Part shown: in pieces, positions 10,178 through 19,796 of the stretch
Layout of the letters: each line of letters begins with the position of its first letter
Numbering within the stretch: the stretch's first letter is position 1
Origin: Epithemia pelagica
Taxonomy: Eukaryota; Bacillariophyta; Bacillariophyceae; Surirellales; Surirellaceae
NCBI GenBank assembly: GCA_946965045.2
Contig: OX337241.1
Location: 806,001-870,000, forward strand
Direction of reading: 5' to 3'
DNA: 64,000 bases
Notes under the pieces: generated by a model
Seen by the model: the letters and a program-made list of their open reading frames with translations, nothing else
Databases searched by the model: none
Told to the model about the DNA's origin: nothing
Position numbers and translations under genes: made by a program

Positions 10178-12050
10178 TCGTATCCACTATACTCGTACAC
10201 TATCAATCTGACCCTGACTGGTTCGAAATTTCGCTGAGCGTGTTTGACACAATCCCCTACATTTCTTAGGACCAGCGACTGTATTCGTTTTTCTGTTTTC
10301 GTCCGTAGGAGTAGTTGGTACAATACGAGTACCTAGTTAGTCGGCCTTGCCAGTTGCAAGTGGTCGTTAGTCGGTACGAGTACGAGTATACTCGTAGACC
10401 TTATGCCATATGCCATGCATATGCCATAATATGGCAATTACTCCTTCGAATCTTATGAGTAATATATTATTATTCTAATCGATCTTATGACTCACACTCC
10501 TCAGAAGTTGATATTACATTTTGTAATACAATACGTTTCGAATTGTCACATCAAGACTTCTGGAGTGTGTTTTTCGGTATGGAAGAATATGCAGGTCATA
10601 TTCATATTACGACCTAGTTTTTGTCACCCAAAAACAAGACGAAATTAAAAAAAATTATTCACATTTTTCTCTGGGTAGTATATTGGATATTGCTTGTTTG
10701 TATTGGAGGTTCCATATGTGAGGTGAACACCATCCGTCGTCGAGAGAACACAAACACCCAAAAGATGGCCGAAACTGTCCGATCCGGCGGGTGTATAACT
10801 TCTGTCATCCATCCGACATTTTTCATTTTTCATTTTAGTTTTTACTTGAAATTATAACTCAGTTTTTTTCTCTAAAAGCAGTAATTATAACATCCATAGC
10901 AACTGTCGTAACTGGCTTCGCGCGCTTCGCCCTGGCTTTGGCTTGATACGGAGCACGACGCGAAGAAATCCCACACAAGGATGAACAGTGAACACACACG
11001 TGAAACAGAAAAAAACATGCACAAACACAAGACAAGTGGCAATGGCCCACAACAAGGAAAGCTCTTAGTACATTGACTGCAACTAAAATACAAGCATAGT
11101 CAACTCTATATGTATCTAGGTACTCCTCCTATTTGTTTAGGCTTCCTGGCCCTATCCATTGTATTGTGTCCTTCCTTAGACTCTGATGTCGTCCACACAC
11201 TGGTTGATTGTCATCTTGTCATTTTTCATCCTTCTTCTCATTCGGTTGATTGCCGCGTTTACTGATGATCCAGGGGGTAGATCTTGACAGTAGTATTCAT
11301 GCTATGGTCATTCATTTTGCTGGATTGTTCGATTTTGTTGCAGCCCCATTGTCATTTCTTGTGGTTCGTCGAAAAGTGAGAAGTGAGACGATTCATGGCA
11401 CAAAATACGAGGCGAGGCCGGCGTTCAGATTTCAACGATCGAAGGCAGGCTGACGATTTGACATGGCAGGCGCTTTGGAAAAAAACAAAAGGCCAAAGTT
11501 GGGCAACGCACGAAGGACAGAAAATATACACCTCTTGAATCGTTCCCAACCCAAAAGGGGGATCGCGGTTTCCAGGGAATTCTTCGTGTCGGGCCACGTC
11601 AATCGAAAGGATGCTGATGGACGTATCGTGTGTCAATCGACTATGAGCTGGAATGTAAAACACGTCACGTGATTTGATGTTGGCGCATCTGCTCGGCCAT
11701 CGCATCTGTTCATCACGCCGTCCTTCGTTCATTTAAGTATCAACGCGCATGCACATCACGCTGGCGGATAATCATTTAAATGATTGTTACCCAGTGTTCG
11801 AGGTCTGTGGAAACGATGTGCGCGTAATCGGCATTCGGCATTGCAGCGGCGAACTCAACTTCACACCTTTCACCGCGTGATTTTTATCAATCGAGAAGGA
11901 GCGGCTGGTACACCGAACAAAGAGACACTTTTCAGGGATGATAATTATTTTCTCCACTTCAGAGTAACAGAACGCAAAAAGGCTGTCACGAGGAGACAAC
12001 GATCGTCTTGGTAACAACCGTCCTCCTCCTCATCATCATCTTTGCACAAG
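10178..12050. other. Long intergenic region with no supported gene
   Basis: About 1.9 kb. The first 500 bases are AT-rich with short repeats of tacgagtac and atatgcc words. Open frames here are short, start only at non-ATG codons or overlap on opposite strands, and none resembles a protein family. The right part should contain the promoter of the HSF-type gene at 12051. Confidence 0.5.
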
Positions 12051-13004
12051 ATGGATGCACCGGATCCATCTTCTCCAATAAAGCCCATGATGGATCTTGC
12101 TTTGGCCATCAATGGGGCGTCGGTCACAACAACCAGAGATGGTTCACGTGCTCTTGACTCGCAAGCCCCAAACCATCAACAGCCTCGGCAGAGGTTGGGA
12201 TTCAGTGACCAGGCCGTTGCAATCATGTTAGCACGAAGAGAACAGGCCCTGAAAGTCCTTGCCGAAGCTCGGCTCAGAAGTGTTGTGGCAAATGTCTACC
12301 AAGGTACAGTTAACAGGAGTCTGCCACCACCTGCTGAGATCCAACTTCTCTTGCTTCAGCAACAGCAGCAACTTTATCAGCATCCACCGTCACCATCACT
12401 TGTACCCAAGAGTCCACCCGTTGCTTCTAGAGTTCTGTCAAGCCCCCCAATTGCCGCCCATCACGCCCTCAATGTTGAAGCTCTAACAAGGCAACCAAGT
12501 CAGTTTGGCGTGGACAACCATGTGAGCGTAGCACCCCCTCCTATCAAAAGAAACACTCTCCCTCACCCAAGTACTGCTGCTGGCCTTTCCAGCATTAAAA
12601 TTGAGAGGAACGAAGTCGTCTCTTCTGCGGACCCTCCGTCCAAGACGACCAGTAGTGGTAAGGATGAGGGAGTGGACCCTCAAAGTTTGGTGAAACACTC
12701 GTTTCCGGAAAAGATTTACTTCATGCTTGAAGCAGTCTCGAACGACACTCCTACGGTAGTATCGTTTGTGGACAATGGGACAGCCTTTTTGATTCACAAG
12801 CCAAGGATATTTGAAACTGAAATCATGCCCTTGTACTTCTCCTCCAGTCGCATGTCCTCCTTTCAACGTCAGCTCAACATTTATGGCTTTCAACGGGTGG
12901 ACAAGGGACAATGGCGAGGCTCCTATCGGCACCCCTACTTTGTACAGGGCAAGCCAGACCTTTTGAAAAAGATCAAACGGTGTTCCAGTAACAAGAAAAG
13001 GTAG
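12051..13004 (+). CDS. Heat-shock-factor-type transcription factor, C-terminal DNA-binding domain
   Basis: The product has 317 residues from the ATG at 12051. The HSF DNA-binding domain (winged helix) occupies about residues 215-310. It starts FPEKIYFMLEAVS, contains the recognition helix SSFQRQLNIYGFQ (about 269-281), then a wing region and HPYFVQGKPDLLKKI. This is the strongly expanded HSF family of diatoms, nuclear factors that bind nGAAn-type elements. The first ~200 residues are low-complexity (Ser/Pro/Gln) with a helical, Arg/Ala/Leu-rich piece around 55-80. Unlike animal and yeast HSFs, where the domain is near the N-terminus and followed by a trimerising coiled coil, here it ends a few residues before the stop, with no HR-A/B region visible after it. 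The target genes are unknown. Confidence 0.88.
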   Translation: MDAPDPSSPIKPMMDLALAINGASVTTTRDGSRALDSQAPNHQQPRQRLGFSDQAVAIMLARREQALKVLAEARLRSVVANVYQGTVNRSLPPPAEIQLLLLQQQQQLYQHPPSPSLVPKSPPVASRVLSSPPIAAHHALNVEALTRQPSQFGVDNHVSVAPPPIKRNTLPHPSTAAGLSSIKIERNEVVSSADPPSKTTSSGKDEGVDPQSLVKHSFPEKIYFMLEAVSNDTPTVVSFVDNGTAFLIHKPRIFETEIMPLYFSSSRMSSFQRQLNIYGFQRVDKGQWRGSYRHPYFVQGKPDLLKKIKRCSSNKKR

Positions 13005-13572
13005 CCTATAATGTAGACAAGTGCCTTTGAGCGTGCTATAGTAAAGGTTACCTCTAGCTTTTCCTTTTCAGGTTCACACCAACATCTTGTCGGCCAACGG
13101 CGACATTAGATCAAGCTGGTCCATCATTCATACAACAAGCGAGAGTTCTGAGATGGCCTCTCGCATTAGATTCTCGATTTGCGATCTCGACAGCCCTTCA
13201 AACTTCTCCTTCAATGGTTGCACTTGACCCTGCAAGCCATTTGGCGGTTCGCGGTTGACACTAGACAGACACACGCCGGAGAACGGAGAATAATGGAGAA
13301 TGGATGAAGAAAGAAACCAGAATGCGTTGATGTCTGAATCATTGGGATCTGCGGTGTTGTTCCATAATAAAAATCACTTCAGAAAGTGTAAAGTATCGGC
13401 TATTTACAGTAGACAATAAATCTCAGCAAAAAGTTCGGTCGCAGGAATCGTTTCAGCGTGATTACTGCGACTCACGAAAAATGGGAGGATTGTCTTCGTC
13501 ATTTTCCATTGAGCGTGTCGAGCTCTTGATGTGTTTGCTTGATTGGTAGGAAGCTCCCTCACATCATTACCA
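13005..13572. other. Intergenic region between two plus-strand genes
   Basis: About 570 bases holding the 3' flank of the HSF-type gene and the putative promoter of the next gene. No RNA or coding feature is recognised. Confidence 0.45.
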
Positions 13573-14517
13573 ATGGAGGAGAAGAGAGGAGGAGAAAGGC
13601 TCATTATGGGTATTCGTCGTGTGTATCCAGCCGTGATGCGCTTCATTCAAACAGTCGTTGTGTTCGGTTTGTGCCTCGTGTCATTTTTTGTGGGTCATCA
13701 GCGCGTAACTCGTTCCTTGGATGGCACATCGTTGAGTACATTCTTTTTCGAGCAAGCGCAACCTGAAATATGTATTGTGACGGCACTCTATGGTGACCAT
13801 GTGGAGCAATTTGATAGCTTGCCGGAGCCGCCCAAGCCATTTCGCAAGCAGTCCGATTTTCGATTTTATGTCTTTACAAATCAGCCATTGTACCGCCCAC
13901 CGTGGCCATGGATTCCCATTTCCTCCACAACAGGCTTGCAATTGAGTAATTTGACTCGATGGGTTACCAAATCTCGGTATGGGAAGTTTTTGGCCTGGCG
14001 CGAACCTCACCTGGAACGCTGCAAATGCATCTTATATCAAGATGCGATTATTTCCATAAAGGGCTCGCCCGACTGGTTTCGCCACATTTCCAAAGTGGTT
14101 TCCAAGAGTCCGATTGGACTGATGCAAAACCCAAATCCCTACGCTAGAGCTGGACTTCGTGATGAATTCCGAGTAATTGTCCAAATGAGAAAGGACTCGG
14201 CTGAACATGTCAATGCAAGTCTCACATGGTTGCTGCAGCAACCAGACTTTGAAGATTCCATTGTCGTTTTTGGCAATACCTTTTTTGCCTACAATCCAAA
14301 ATCGATAGCCTACCGTCGCTTGTCGCAAACCTTTTGGGATTTGTACGCGTCGGAACAATTCACCATTCGAGATCAACCGTTTTGGTCCTTTTTGTTGTGG
14401 AGATTCAACATGACACCCCTTCAGTTCCCATTGGAACCAGGAGAACTGTACAAGGCATATCACAAGAGACGAGGCTTTGGGGGTCATAAATACGTCAACA
14501 AAACGAAAGAGGAGTGA
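13573..14517 (+). CDS. Type II membrane protein, glycosyltransferase-like (DUF616/TOD1-like suspected)
   Basis: The product has 314 residues from ATG 13573; the frame is open ten codons further upstream, but only to TTG. A short basic N-terminus is followed by one membrane span at about residues 18-40 (MRFIQTVVVFGLCLVSFFVG). The rest is a lumenal domain starting PEICIVTALYGDH, with a further motif KCILYQDAIISIKGSPDWF and a late NTFFAYNP motif. This layout (signal anchor plus a globular domain opening with a beta-strand IVTALYG and a D-containing motif on a hydrophobic strand) resembles Golgi glycosyltransferases, in particular the DUF616/TOD1 group. The match is by eye, and no classical DxD motif is unambiguous. 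Two N-glycosylation sequons (NAS, NMT) agree with a lumenal location. Confidence 0.55.
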   Translation: MEEKRGGERLIMGIRRVYPAVMRFIQTVVVFGLCLVSFFVGHQRVTRSLDGTSLSTFFFEQAQPEICIVTALYGDHVEQFDSLPEPPKPFRKQSDFRFYVFTNQPLYRPPWPWIPISSTTGLQLSNLTRWVTKSRYGKFLAWREPHLERCKCILYQDAIISIKGSPDWFRHISKVVSKSPIGLMQNPNPYARAGLRDEFRVIVQMRKDSAEHVNASLTWLLQQPDFEDSIVVFGNTFFAYNPKSIAYRRLSQTFWDLYASEQFTIRDQPFWSFLLWRFNMTPLQFPLEPGELYKAYHKRRGFGGHKYVNKTKEE

Positions 14518-14915
14518 GCATCCGTGTCTGTGTTTCTCCACGGTAGTTTTCGTGAGACATTCATGCTTTGATCATAGGTCATATGTGCACTGGTTCGTTC
14601 CACGTGTTTCGATCATTGCGTCTTGGTAGCAACGAATGGTACAGACATGGATGCTTTGAAGACGAACATCCATCAACAGAGTCACAACAAGAATGACCTT
14701 TTGTCTTTCTCTCGAGCCTTAGCTCGTAACGAAGATGTAAGACATGGACGCATGAATGATTTGAGGGCAAGCAACGATAAACAGAGGATAATGGTCAACC
14801 AACTCTGTGCTCTTCGGAATTCGCAAGGCTCTCATAGGCATTGTGTCGACGGAGACTGGTCGAGAATCGATGAAGAGAACGTTCTTTCGTAGCCTCCCCT
14901 GTGAATACATGTATT
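14518..14915. other. Convergent intergenic region
   Basis: About 400 bases between two convergent genes, holding both 3' ends. Short open frames on both strands overlap each other and show no family features. Nothing else is seen. Confidence 0.4.
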
Positions 14916-17900
14916 TTAGTTTAACGATTCCAGCAAGTCACTCCCCAGTTTTGAAATGTCTGTGTCCACGTGGTCTTTGCACCAGCTGGTGGACTCTACA
15001 AGTTGTTCCTTTTTGTGGCTGGAACGATCGGCATCGTACAGGAGCCCAAGGAGTTGAAGGTTCAAACACACCCTGGACTTGGACTCTTCCAGTTTTCCTT
15101 GAGATTCAATGAATTTACTTGACATCTCAAAGAGCTTGTCTCTCACGGTATCGCTTTTCCAGGCCACGCGAATGGCCGCTGAAATACTTCCTTCAAAAGG
15201 CCAGAGTTCCCTGGGAGAATCAACCAAGGCTGGAGCTACGTCATCTGACTGCTGTCCGGCATTCACATGGTTCAGAACCTCAGAGACACACTGTGCGTAC
15301 TTTTGTGCCATGCCAGCTTTCACACTGCGACGATTCAACCCCAATGAGGAAATGGCCTTATCAAACAGATCTTCAAAGTCCTCACCTTTGCCATCAAAGG
15401 TCACCAACAAATGCTGGAGCAGTTCAAAGTGTTGATTGGAATGAAACCTTCGATGAGAAAATGCTACAGCTAACCGTAACGGAAATCGTATCATTTTGGT
15501 ACTTGTGCCATAGTCTTCACTTCCCGATAATATTTTACACCATTCTGCAGTTTGACCGACCATTTCTGGAACATCGTCTTTCGTGAGCAATGTCCATTCA
15601 GTTAGAAAGCAACAAGCCCACGAAAAAAGCGATTCCAGTGTAGTTTTAATGGTTTTTGCCCCTTCCGCATTGTCACGTAAAAAGGTTTTTGTCATGGACG
15701 CATTCCCATCCAATGCCGCCGACGACCTCGTCAAACGTCGACGACTACCACGGCTTTCGACAGAATCGGGACTCAAAATGGAGTCTTTTGCAACTGGAGA
15801 GTTGACTGGATTGCGGGAATCGGGTGCTACCATCATTGGTATCACTGTAGAGGATACCCATGACAGAATGACTTGTACCGGGTGCTTTTCCTTGTCCGTG
15901 TCTTCAAATTCCTTTGAACACTCCGAATACAACCAAAAATTCAGCTTGCCATAAAGCTCACATGCCATGAGAGCAAACTCAAGATTGCTGTCCGACATGT
16001 CACAGGATTCCCTGTCCTGGAGCATTCGCGACAAGTACGAAAAGACCTTTCCCAGAGCATCCCGAAGAATACTTTGAATGTCGGTGTGGCACAAGAGCGT
16101 TTGACGAGCCTGTACAAACATGGGTCTGGAATCTTGGAGAATCGTGGCAAGGGACTCAAGTGCAAGCTGGGGAGGGAATCGGGGAATGGAACTTTGATCC
16201 ACGATAGCTCGGCCGCGTGCTCCTTTTCCTCGTCGTCTCTCAGCCACGGGGGATGGATTCTCATAGAGTCCAGAGGTTTCACCATCCAAGAACCCAGAAA
16301 TGGAGCTGGCTAAAGACGTGGCGACCCCCGATTCCATATCTGAATGACAAAGCAGCGCGACATAGGCTGGAACACATGTTCGGTAAATGGTTTTATGGGG
16401 ACTCTCATGAACCTCCCGTAACAAGGAATACACAAACGCGAGATGAGTTGACCGATCGTGGGAAGGCATTCGTGATGCACATTGAAGCAAGGCAGCCCGA
16501 CAGCGATTGTAGTGGCTCAACTGGTGTTGAGCCTGTTGATCCTCGCTTTCACTACAGATGGTCGCCTTGCGCTCGACATATTCCAGCAGCACTTGAATGT
16601 TGGCTTTGACAAAATACTGTTCCAAGTATTGCTGTGATTCCTTGTGGGCATTCTTGCGTAGGTGCGGTTCCATGGATTCCCACAGCAGGGCTGCCGTTTC
16701 CGTCACTCGGGCCAATAATAAAGTGTTGGATGCCGGCAAGAGTGGACCATTTTTGTTCGATTCCGTTGGCGGTGCTTCTGTTTCCGAGTCCTCGTCTTGT
16801 TGTTTCGGAGAAGGCGGGCGTTTTCGTTTTGACTTTCGGTTCGCATCCTTGGTGTGCCTTCGAGTGCGTTTGCGTGTTTGGGATGACACATTGTCCGATT
16901 CCTCTTCCGACGTCACAGCCTTTGTCCGAGTGCGTGTTTGGGAGTTATTGGCCGGTTCGTCATGTTCCGATGCCACGGCCTTGAAGAGACATTTAAACAA
17001 CCACACAATCAGCTTGGTAACGACGGGAACTCCCGTGTGCGTGCCCAGATTTTGATAAAAGACTGCAGCCGTATCGGGATGTTTTTCCAGAAAGGCTAGG
17101 GTTCGTGAGATTTGATTCATGGGATCCACACCTTGTGGCAAGTAGGAATTGAGCATGAGGGAGGTTAATGCGGAAGCGACGGGTCCCTGAAGACGGGGTT
17201 CCTCCGCCAATCGAACCCGAAGATGGGCGGCCTTGACAACTTGAAAGTACTTGAGGTCCGGTACGACCGTCTTGACTTGAATCAAGAGCTGGACGGCCGC
17301 CAAGCGGACCTTTTCCACCTTGTCATGAATTAACTGGCCCAGAGGGGGGAGGAGCGGCTGCAGGACGGCATGGGACTGTGGTGTCGACAAGAGGGTGGAC
17401 ACGGCCTGAAGTGCCGCGGCGCGCACCGCCGGTGATCCAGCGTCGGACGCATGAATTGTCACAATCCGATCCAAGAGTTTGTGAATTTCCACCGACGGAA
17501 TCACCTCCCAGAGTTGTGTGAGGGCTTGAGCCACAGCCGTGGACGCGGCCACGCGCACCTGACTATCCGAATCTTGCAACAAACCGTCGAGTGCGGCACA
17601 GGCCTTGGTCAAGTGTTTGTGCGCTTGTGTGTGTGATGAATCGTGGAGAGGAAAGACGTATCCAAAGACGCGAGTGGCATGGAGGCGTACATGGGCATTG
17701 GAGACGGTAAAGGATCGCCACAAAATGGGCGCCAACAATCGATGCAGCAAGTCTTCCACTTCAGGCTTGAGTTTATTGTCAAAAAATGGCTTCATAATAG
17801 TCATGAGGGCATGGAACATGCAAGGCTTGACCACGTGAATCATGGTGTACACTATATCGGCCAAAACCTCCAGTTCAAGTTGTTGTCGAATATCTACAGC

Positions 17901-19055
17901 TTCTTCATCCTCAGTGACGTTCGGTTCTGGAGCATCCTTCCATGCACGATAATAAATTTCCGCATAGGCGTGTAGAATGGATGGTTTGGCGGTAGGAATT
18001 TGGGCTCGCATACAATGATGGAGACTGGAAATAAGAAAGGGATCGGCATGAAACAAAAAGGCCAGGAACCGTCGTCCTTCGGGCAGTTTCAGGCAGGTGG
18101 GAGACGAGGCTACGCGGAGCAAAATGGATCGAGACCAGGCGGACGACTCGTCTTCAAAGTCGATACAGGAAATGGCATGGCGCATTTGGTACAAGCGAGA
18201 GAGTTCTGCCTTGGGGGCAGTGTGGTTGTTCAAAACGACGGATTGAATTAATAGGGGCAAGGACTGCGACACGAGGTATTCTCGGTTGGATGCATTGGCT
18301 AGCCACCAAGCTTCGCAGAGTTTGAGAATGGGTTTTTGAGTCTCTCGTCCATCCAATCCGCAGTGCAAAAGACTGAATAAACTGTCGTGCAATGTCATGG
18401 CCAGGTCAAAGGCTTCCTCGAGAATCCGGACTGGCGTATCCTTCTTGTGTTGGCTGTTATTCGTGTTGTTGTTGTGTTTCTTCTTTTTTCGTGCCACGAT
18501 TTCGTCCAGAAAGGTTTGTGTACACAGGGCACACAGTCGAAGAAACTGCATGGCTCGTGACGAGTGCGGATCGGGAAGAATCTTGTCGGGATACAAGAGC
18601 GCTTGATCGTCGTTATTGGGTTCCGCACTGTCCCCATTCGGCTGCTCCGAGGTCACGGCTGTAGGAACATGGTCTTGTCTCGCAATCACATCCTTGGCCA
18701 ATGCATTCAAACCACCAAAAAAGCGTTGAGCTTGACTGGGGGTAAAACATTCAATGGCATTCAAGAGCAATGTTCGTTGTTCTTTGGCCGAGAGTTCCTC
18801 CTCCATAAAGCTACTGGTACCACCGGCAAACAATTCCACAAAGGCTTCCAACGAAAGACGCTCCTGGTCTCGAGTGGTATTGACGGCCCGGGGAGTGTCC
18901 GCATCCTTATCTACGACGGAATCATCCTTGTGGTTATTGTTGTTGTAAGGAATCGCTTCTTCTTCGACCGATGCTAACAAGGCTGTCGTGACACTCTTTT
19001 GCAAGGTCGAGCTTCGACTCGATGTTGCTGTGACCCTTCTTCCAGAAGATGTCAT
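14916..19055 (-). CDS. NCAPG2: Condensin II complex non-SMC subunit CAP-G2 (HEAT-repeat protein)
   Basis: The product has 1379 residues from ATG 19055. CAP-G2 is one of two HEAT-repeat subunits of condensin II, which with SMC2/SMC4, CAP-H2 and CAP-D3 compacts chromosomes in the nucleus at early mitosis. HEAT-type helices run from about residue 230 onward. The best family block is about residues 450-700: LWEVIPSVEIHKLLDRIV, then SPAVRAAALQAVSTLLS, LLPPLGQLIHDKVEKVRLAA, LLIQVKTVVPDLKYF and LTSLMLNSYLPQG. This is the order and spacing I know for CAP-G2 rather than condensin I CAP-G. A basic and acidic low-complexity linker (about 720-800, rich in RTRTK and RKSKRKR) separates it from C-terminal helices. 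It is one exon with no visible breaks. CAP-G of condensin I is the main alternative. Confidence 0.82.
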   Translation of the reverse strand: MTSSGRRVTATSSRSSTLQKSVTTALLASVEEEAIPYNNNNHKDDSVVDKDADTPRAVNTTRDQERLSLEAFVELFAGGTSSFMEEELSAKEQRTLLLNAIECFTPSQAQRFFGGLNALAKDVIARQDHVPTAVTSEQPNGDSAEPNNDDQALLYPDKILPDPHSSRAMQFLRLCALCTQTFLDEIVARKKKKHNNNTNNSQHKKDTPVRILEEAFDLAMTLHDSLFSLLHCGLDGRETQKPILKLCEAWWLANASNREYLVSQSLPLLIQSVVLNNHTAPKAELSRLYQMRHAISCIDFEDESSAWSRSILLRVASSPTCLKLPEGRRFLAFLFHADPFLISSLHHCMRAQIPTAKPSILHAYAEIYYRAWKDAPEPNVTEDEEAVDIRQQLELEVLADIVYTMIHVVKPCMFHALMTIMKPFFDNKLKPEVEDLLHRLLAPILWRSFTVSNAHVRLHATRVFGYVFPLHDSSHTQAHKHLTKACAALDGLLQDSDSQVRVAASTAVAQALTQLWEVIPSVEIHKLLDRIVTIHASDAGSPAVRAAALQAVSTLLSTPQSHAVLQPLLPPLGQLIHDKVEKVRLAAVQLLIQVKTVVPDLKYFQVVKAAHLRVRLAEEPRLQGPVASALTSLMLNSYLPQGVDPMNQISRTLAFLEKHPDTAAVFYQNLGTHTGVPVVTKLIVWLFKCLFKAVASEHDEPANNSQTRTRTKAVTSEEESDNVSSQTRKRTRRHTKDANRKSKRKRPPSPKQQDEDSETEAPPTESNKNGPLLPASNTLLLARVTETAALLWESMEPHLRKNAHKESQQYLEQYFVKANIQVLLEYVERKATICSESEDQQAQHQLSHYNRCRAALLQCASRMPSHDRSTHLAFVYSLLREVHESPHKTIYRTCVPAYVALLCHSDMESGVATSLASSISGFLDGETSGLYENPSPVAERRRGKGARGRAIVDQSSIPRFPPQLALESLATILQDSRPMFVQARQTLLCHTDIQSILRDALGKVFSYLSRMLQDRESCDMSDSNLEFALMACELYGKLNFWLYSECSKEFEDTDKEKHPVQVILSWVSSTVIPMMVAPDSRNPVNSPVAKDSILSPDSVESRGSRRRLTRSSAALDGNASMTKTFLRDNAEGAKTIKTTLESLFSWACCFLTEWTLLTKDDVPEMVGQTAEWCKILSGSEDYGTSTKMIRFPLRLAVAFSHRRFHSNQHFELLQHLLVTFDGKGEDFEDLFDKAISSLGLNRRSVKAGMAQKYAQCVSEVLNHVNAGQQSDDVAPALVDSPRELWPFEGSISAAIRVAWKSDTVRDKLFEMSSKFIESQGKLEESKSRVCLNLQLLGLLYDADRSSHKKEQLVESTSWCKDHVDTDISKLGSDLLESLN

Positions 19056-19796
19056 TCTACCAGAAACGTTTATCCCAATGTACTGCGTGGCTTGTTCGGG
19101 TATGTGCAATCTACAATGTCAAAGACCTCTGCACTCTGCAGCAGGCCAAAAGACAACAGACTTGTCAAAACAACAACGAATGTGTGACGCTTCCTCACGA
19201 ATCTGACCCGGTCGGCGCGCTCTGTCGTGACGAATTTGAATTGCGGCGCGGGACTGCCTGTGGGACTGACTGTGAGAATGCTATGTCCTCTATGTCTATA
19301 AGATATTCTGATCTGCTCTCTAGCTAGGATGGAGCACAATTAGGGCATGTTACCATTCGGTATTCCGTCGTTCCTAGTGGAGTAGCTCCATAAACCAATA
19401 ATCTGATATTTTGGAAGAGAAGATCAACCAACCGGCATATACCGAAAAGGAAAAGAACCCTCTCTTCTAGGGTTATCACGAGCAACGAAACAATTCTACA
19501 CCCCGACTGCTCGTGTTGGAACCCTTTGTCTTGAGACTATCGTACAACACAAAGAGCAGAAACCTATCTCACAATCCCTTACTTTCACAATCAATAATCA
19601 AGGATTTTAGCACAGATCCTGGGTAAAGTGCCACTGAACACACAGCCATGTTGGACTATAATCTTACATAATATACCCCGAATGATTCTCTCACCCCATG
19701 GCTTGCATTATTGTCCAGAAAGAAGAACAAACCTGCCTCGCTATCCCACGATCTTTATTCCAAGGACCAAGGATTTTTAGACACAAAGCTTTGTTC
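19056..19796. other. Intergenic region upstream of CAP-G2
   Basis: About 740 bases between the CAP-G2 start and the 3' end of the amine oxidase gene, both on the minus strand. It should contain the CAP-G2 promoter. No coding frame or RNA gene is recognised. Confidence 0.4.

Noticed and set aside
10621-10857. 78-codon hydrophobic frame
   Set aside because: It starts only at TTG, lies in AT-rich DNA, overlaps an opposite frame, and has no family features.
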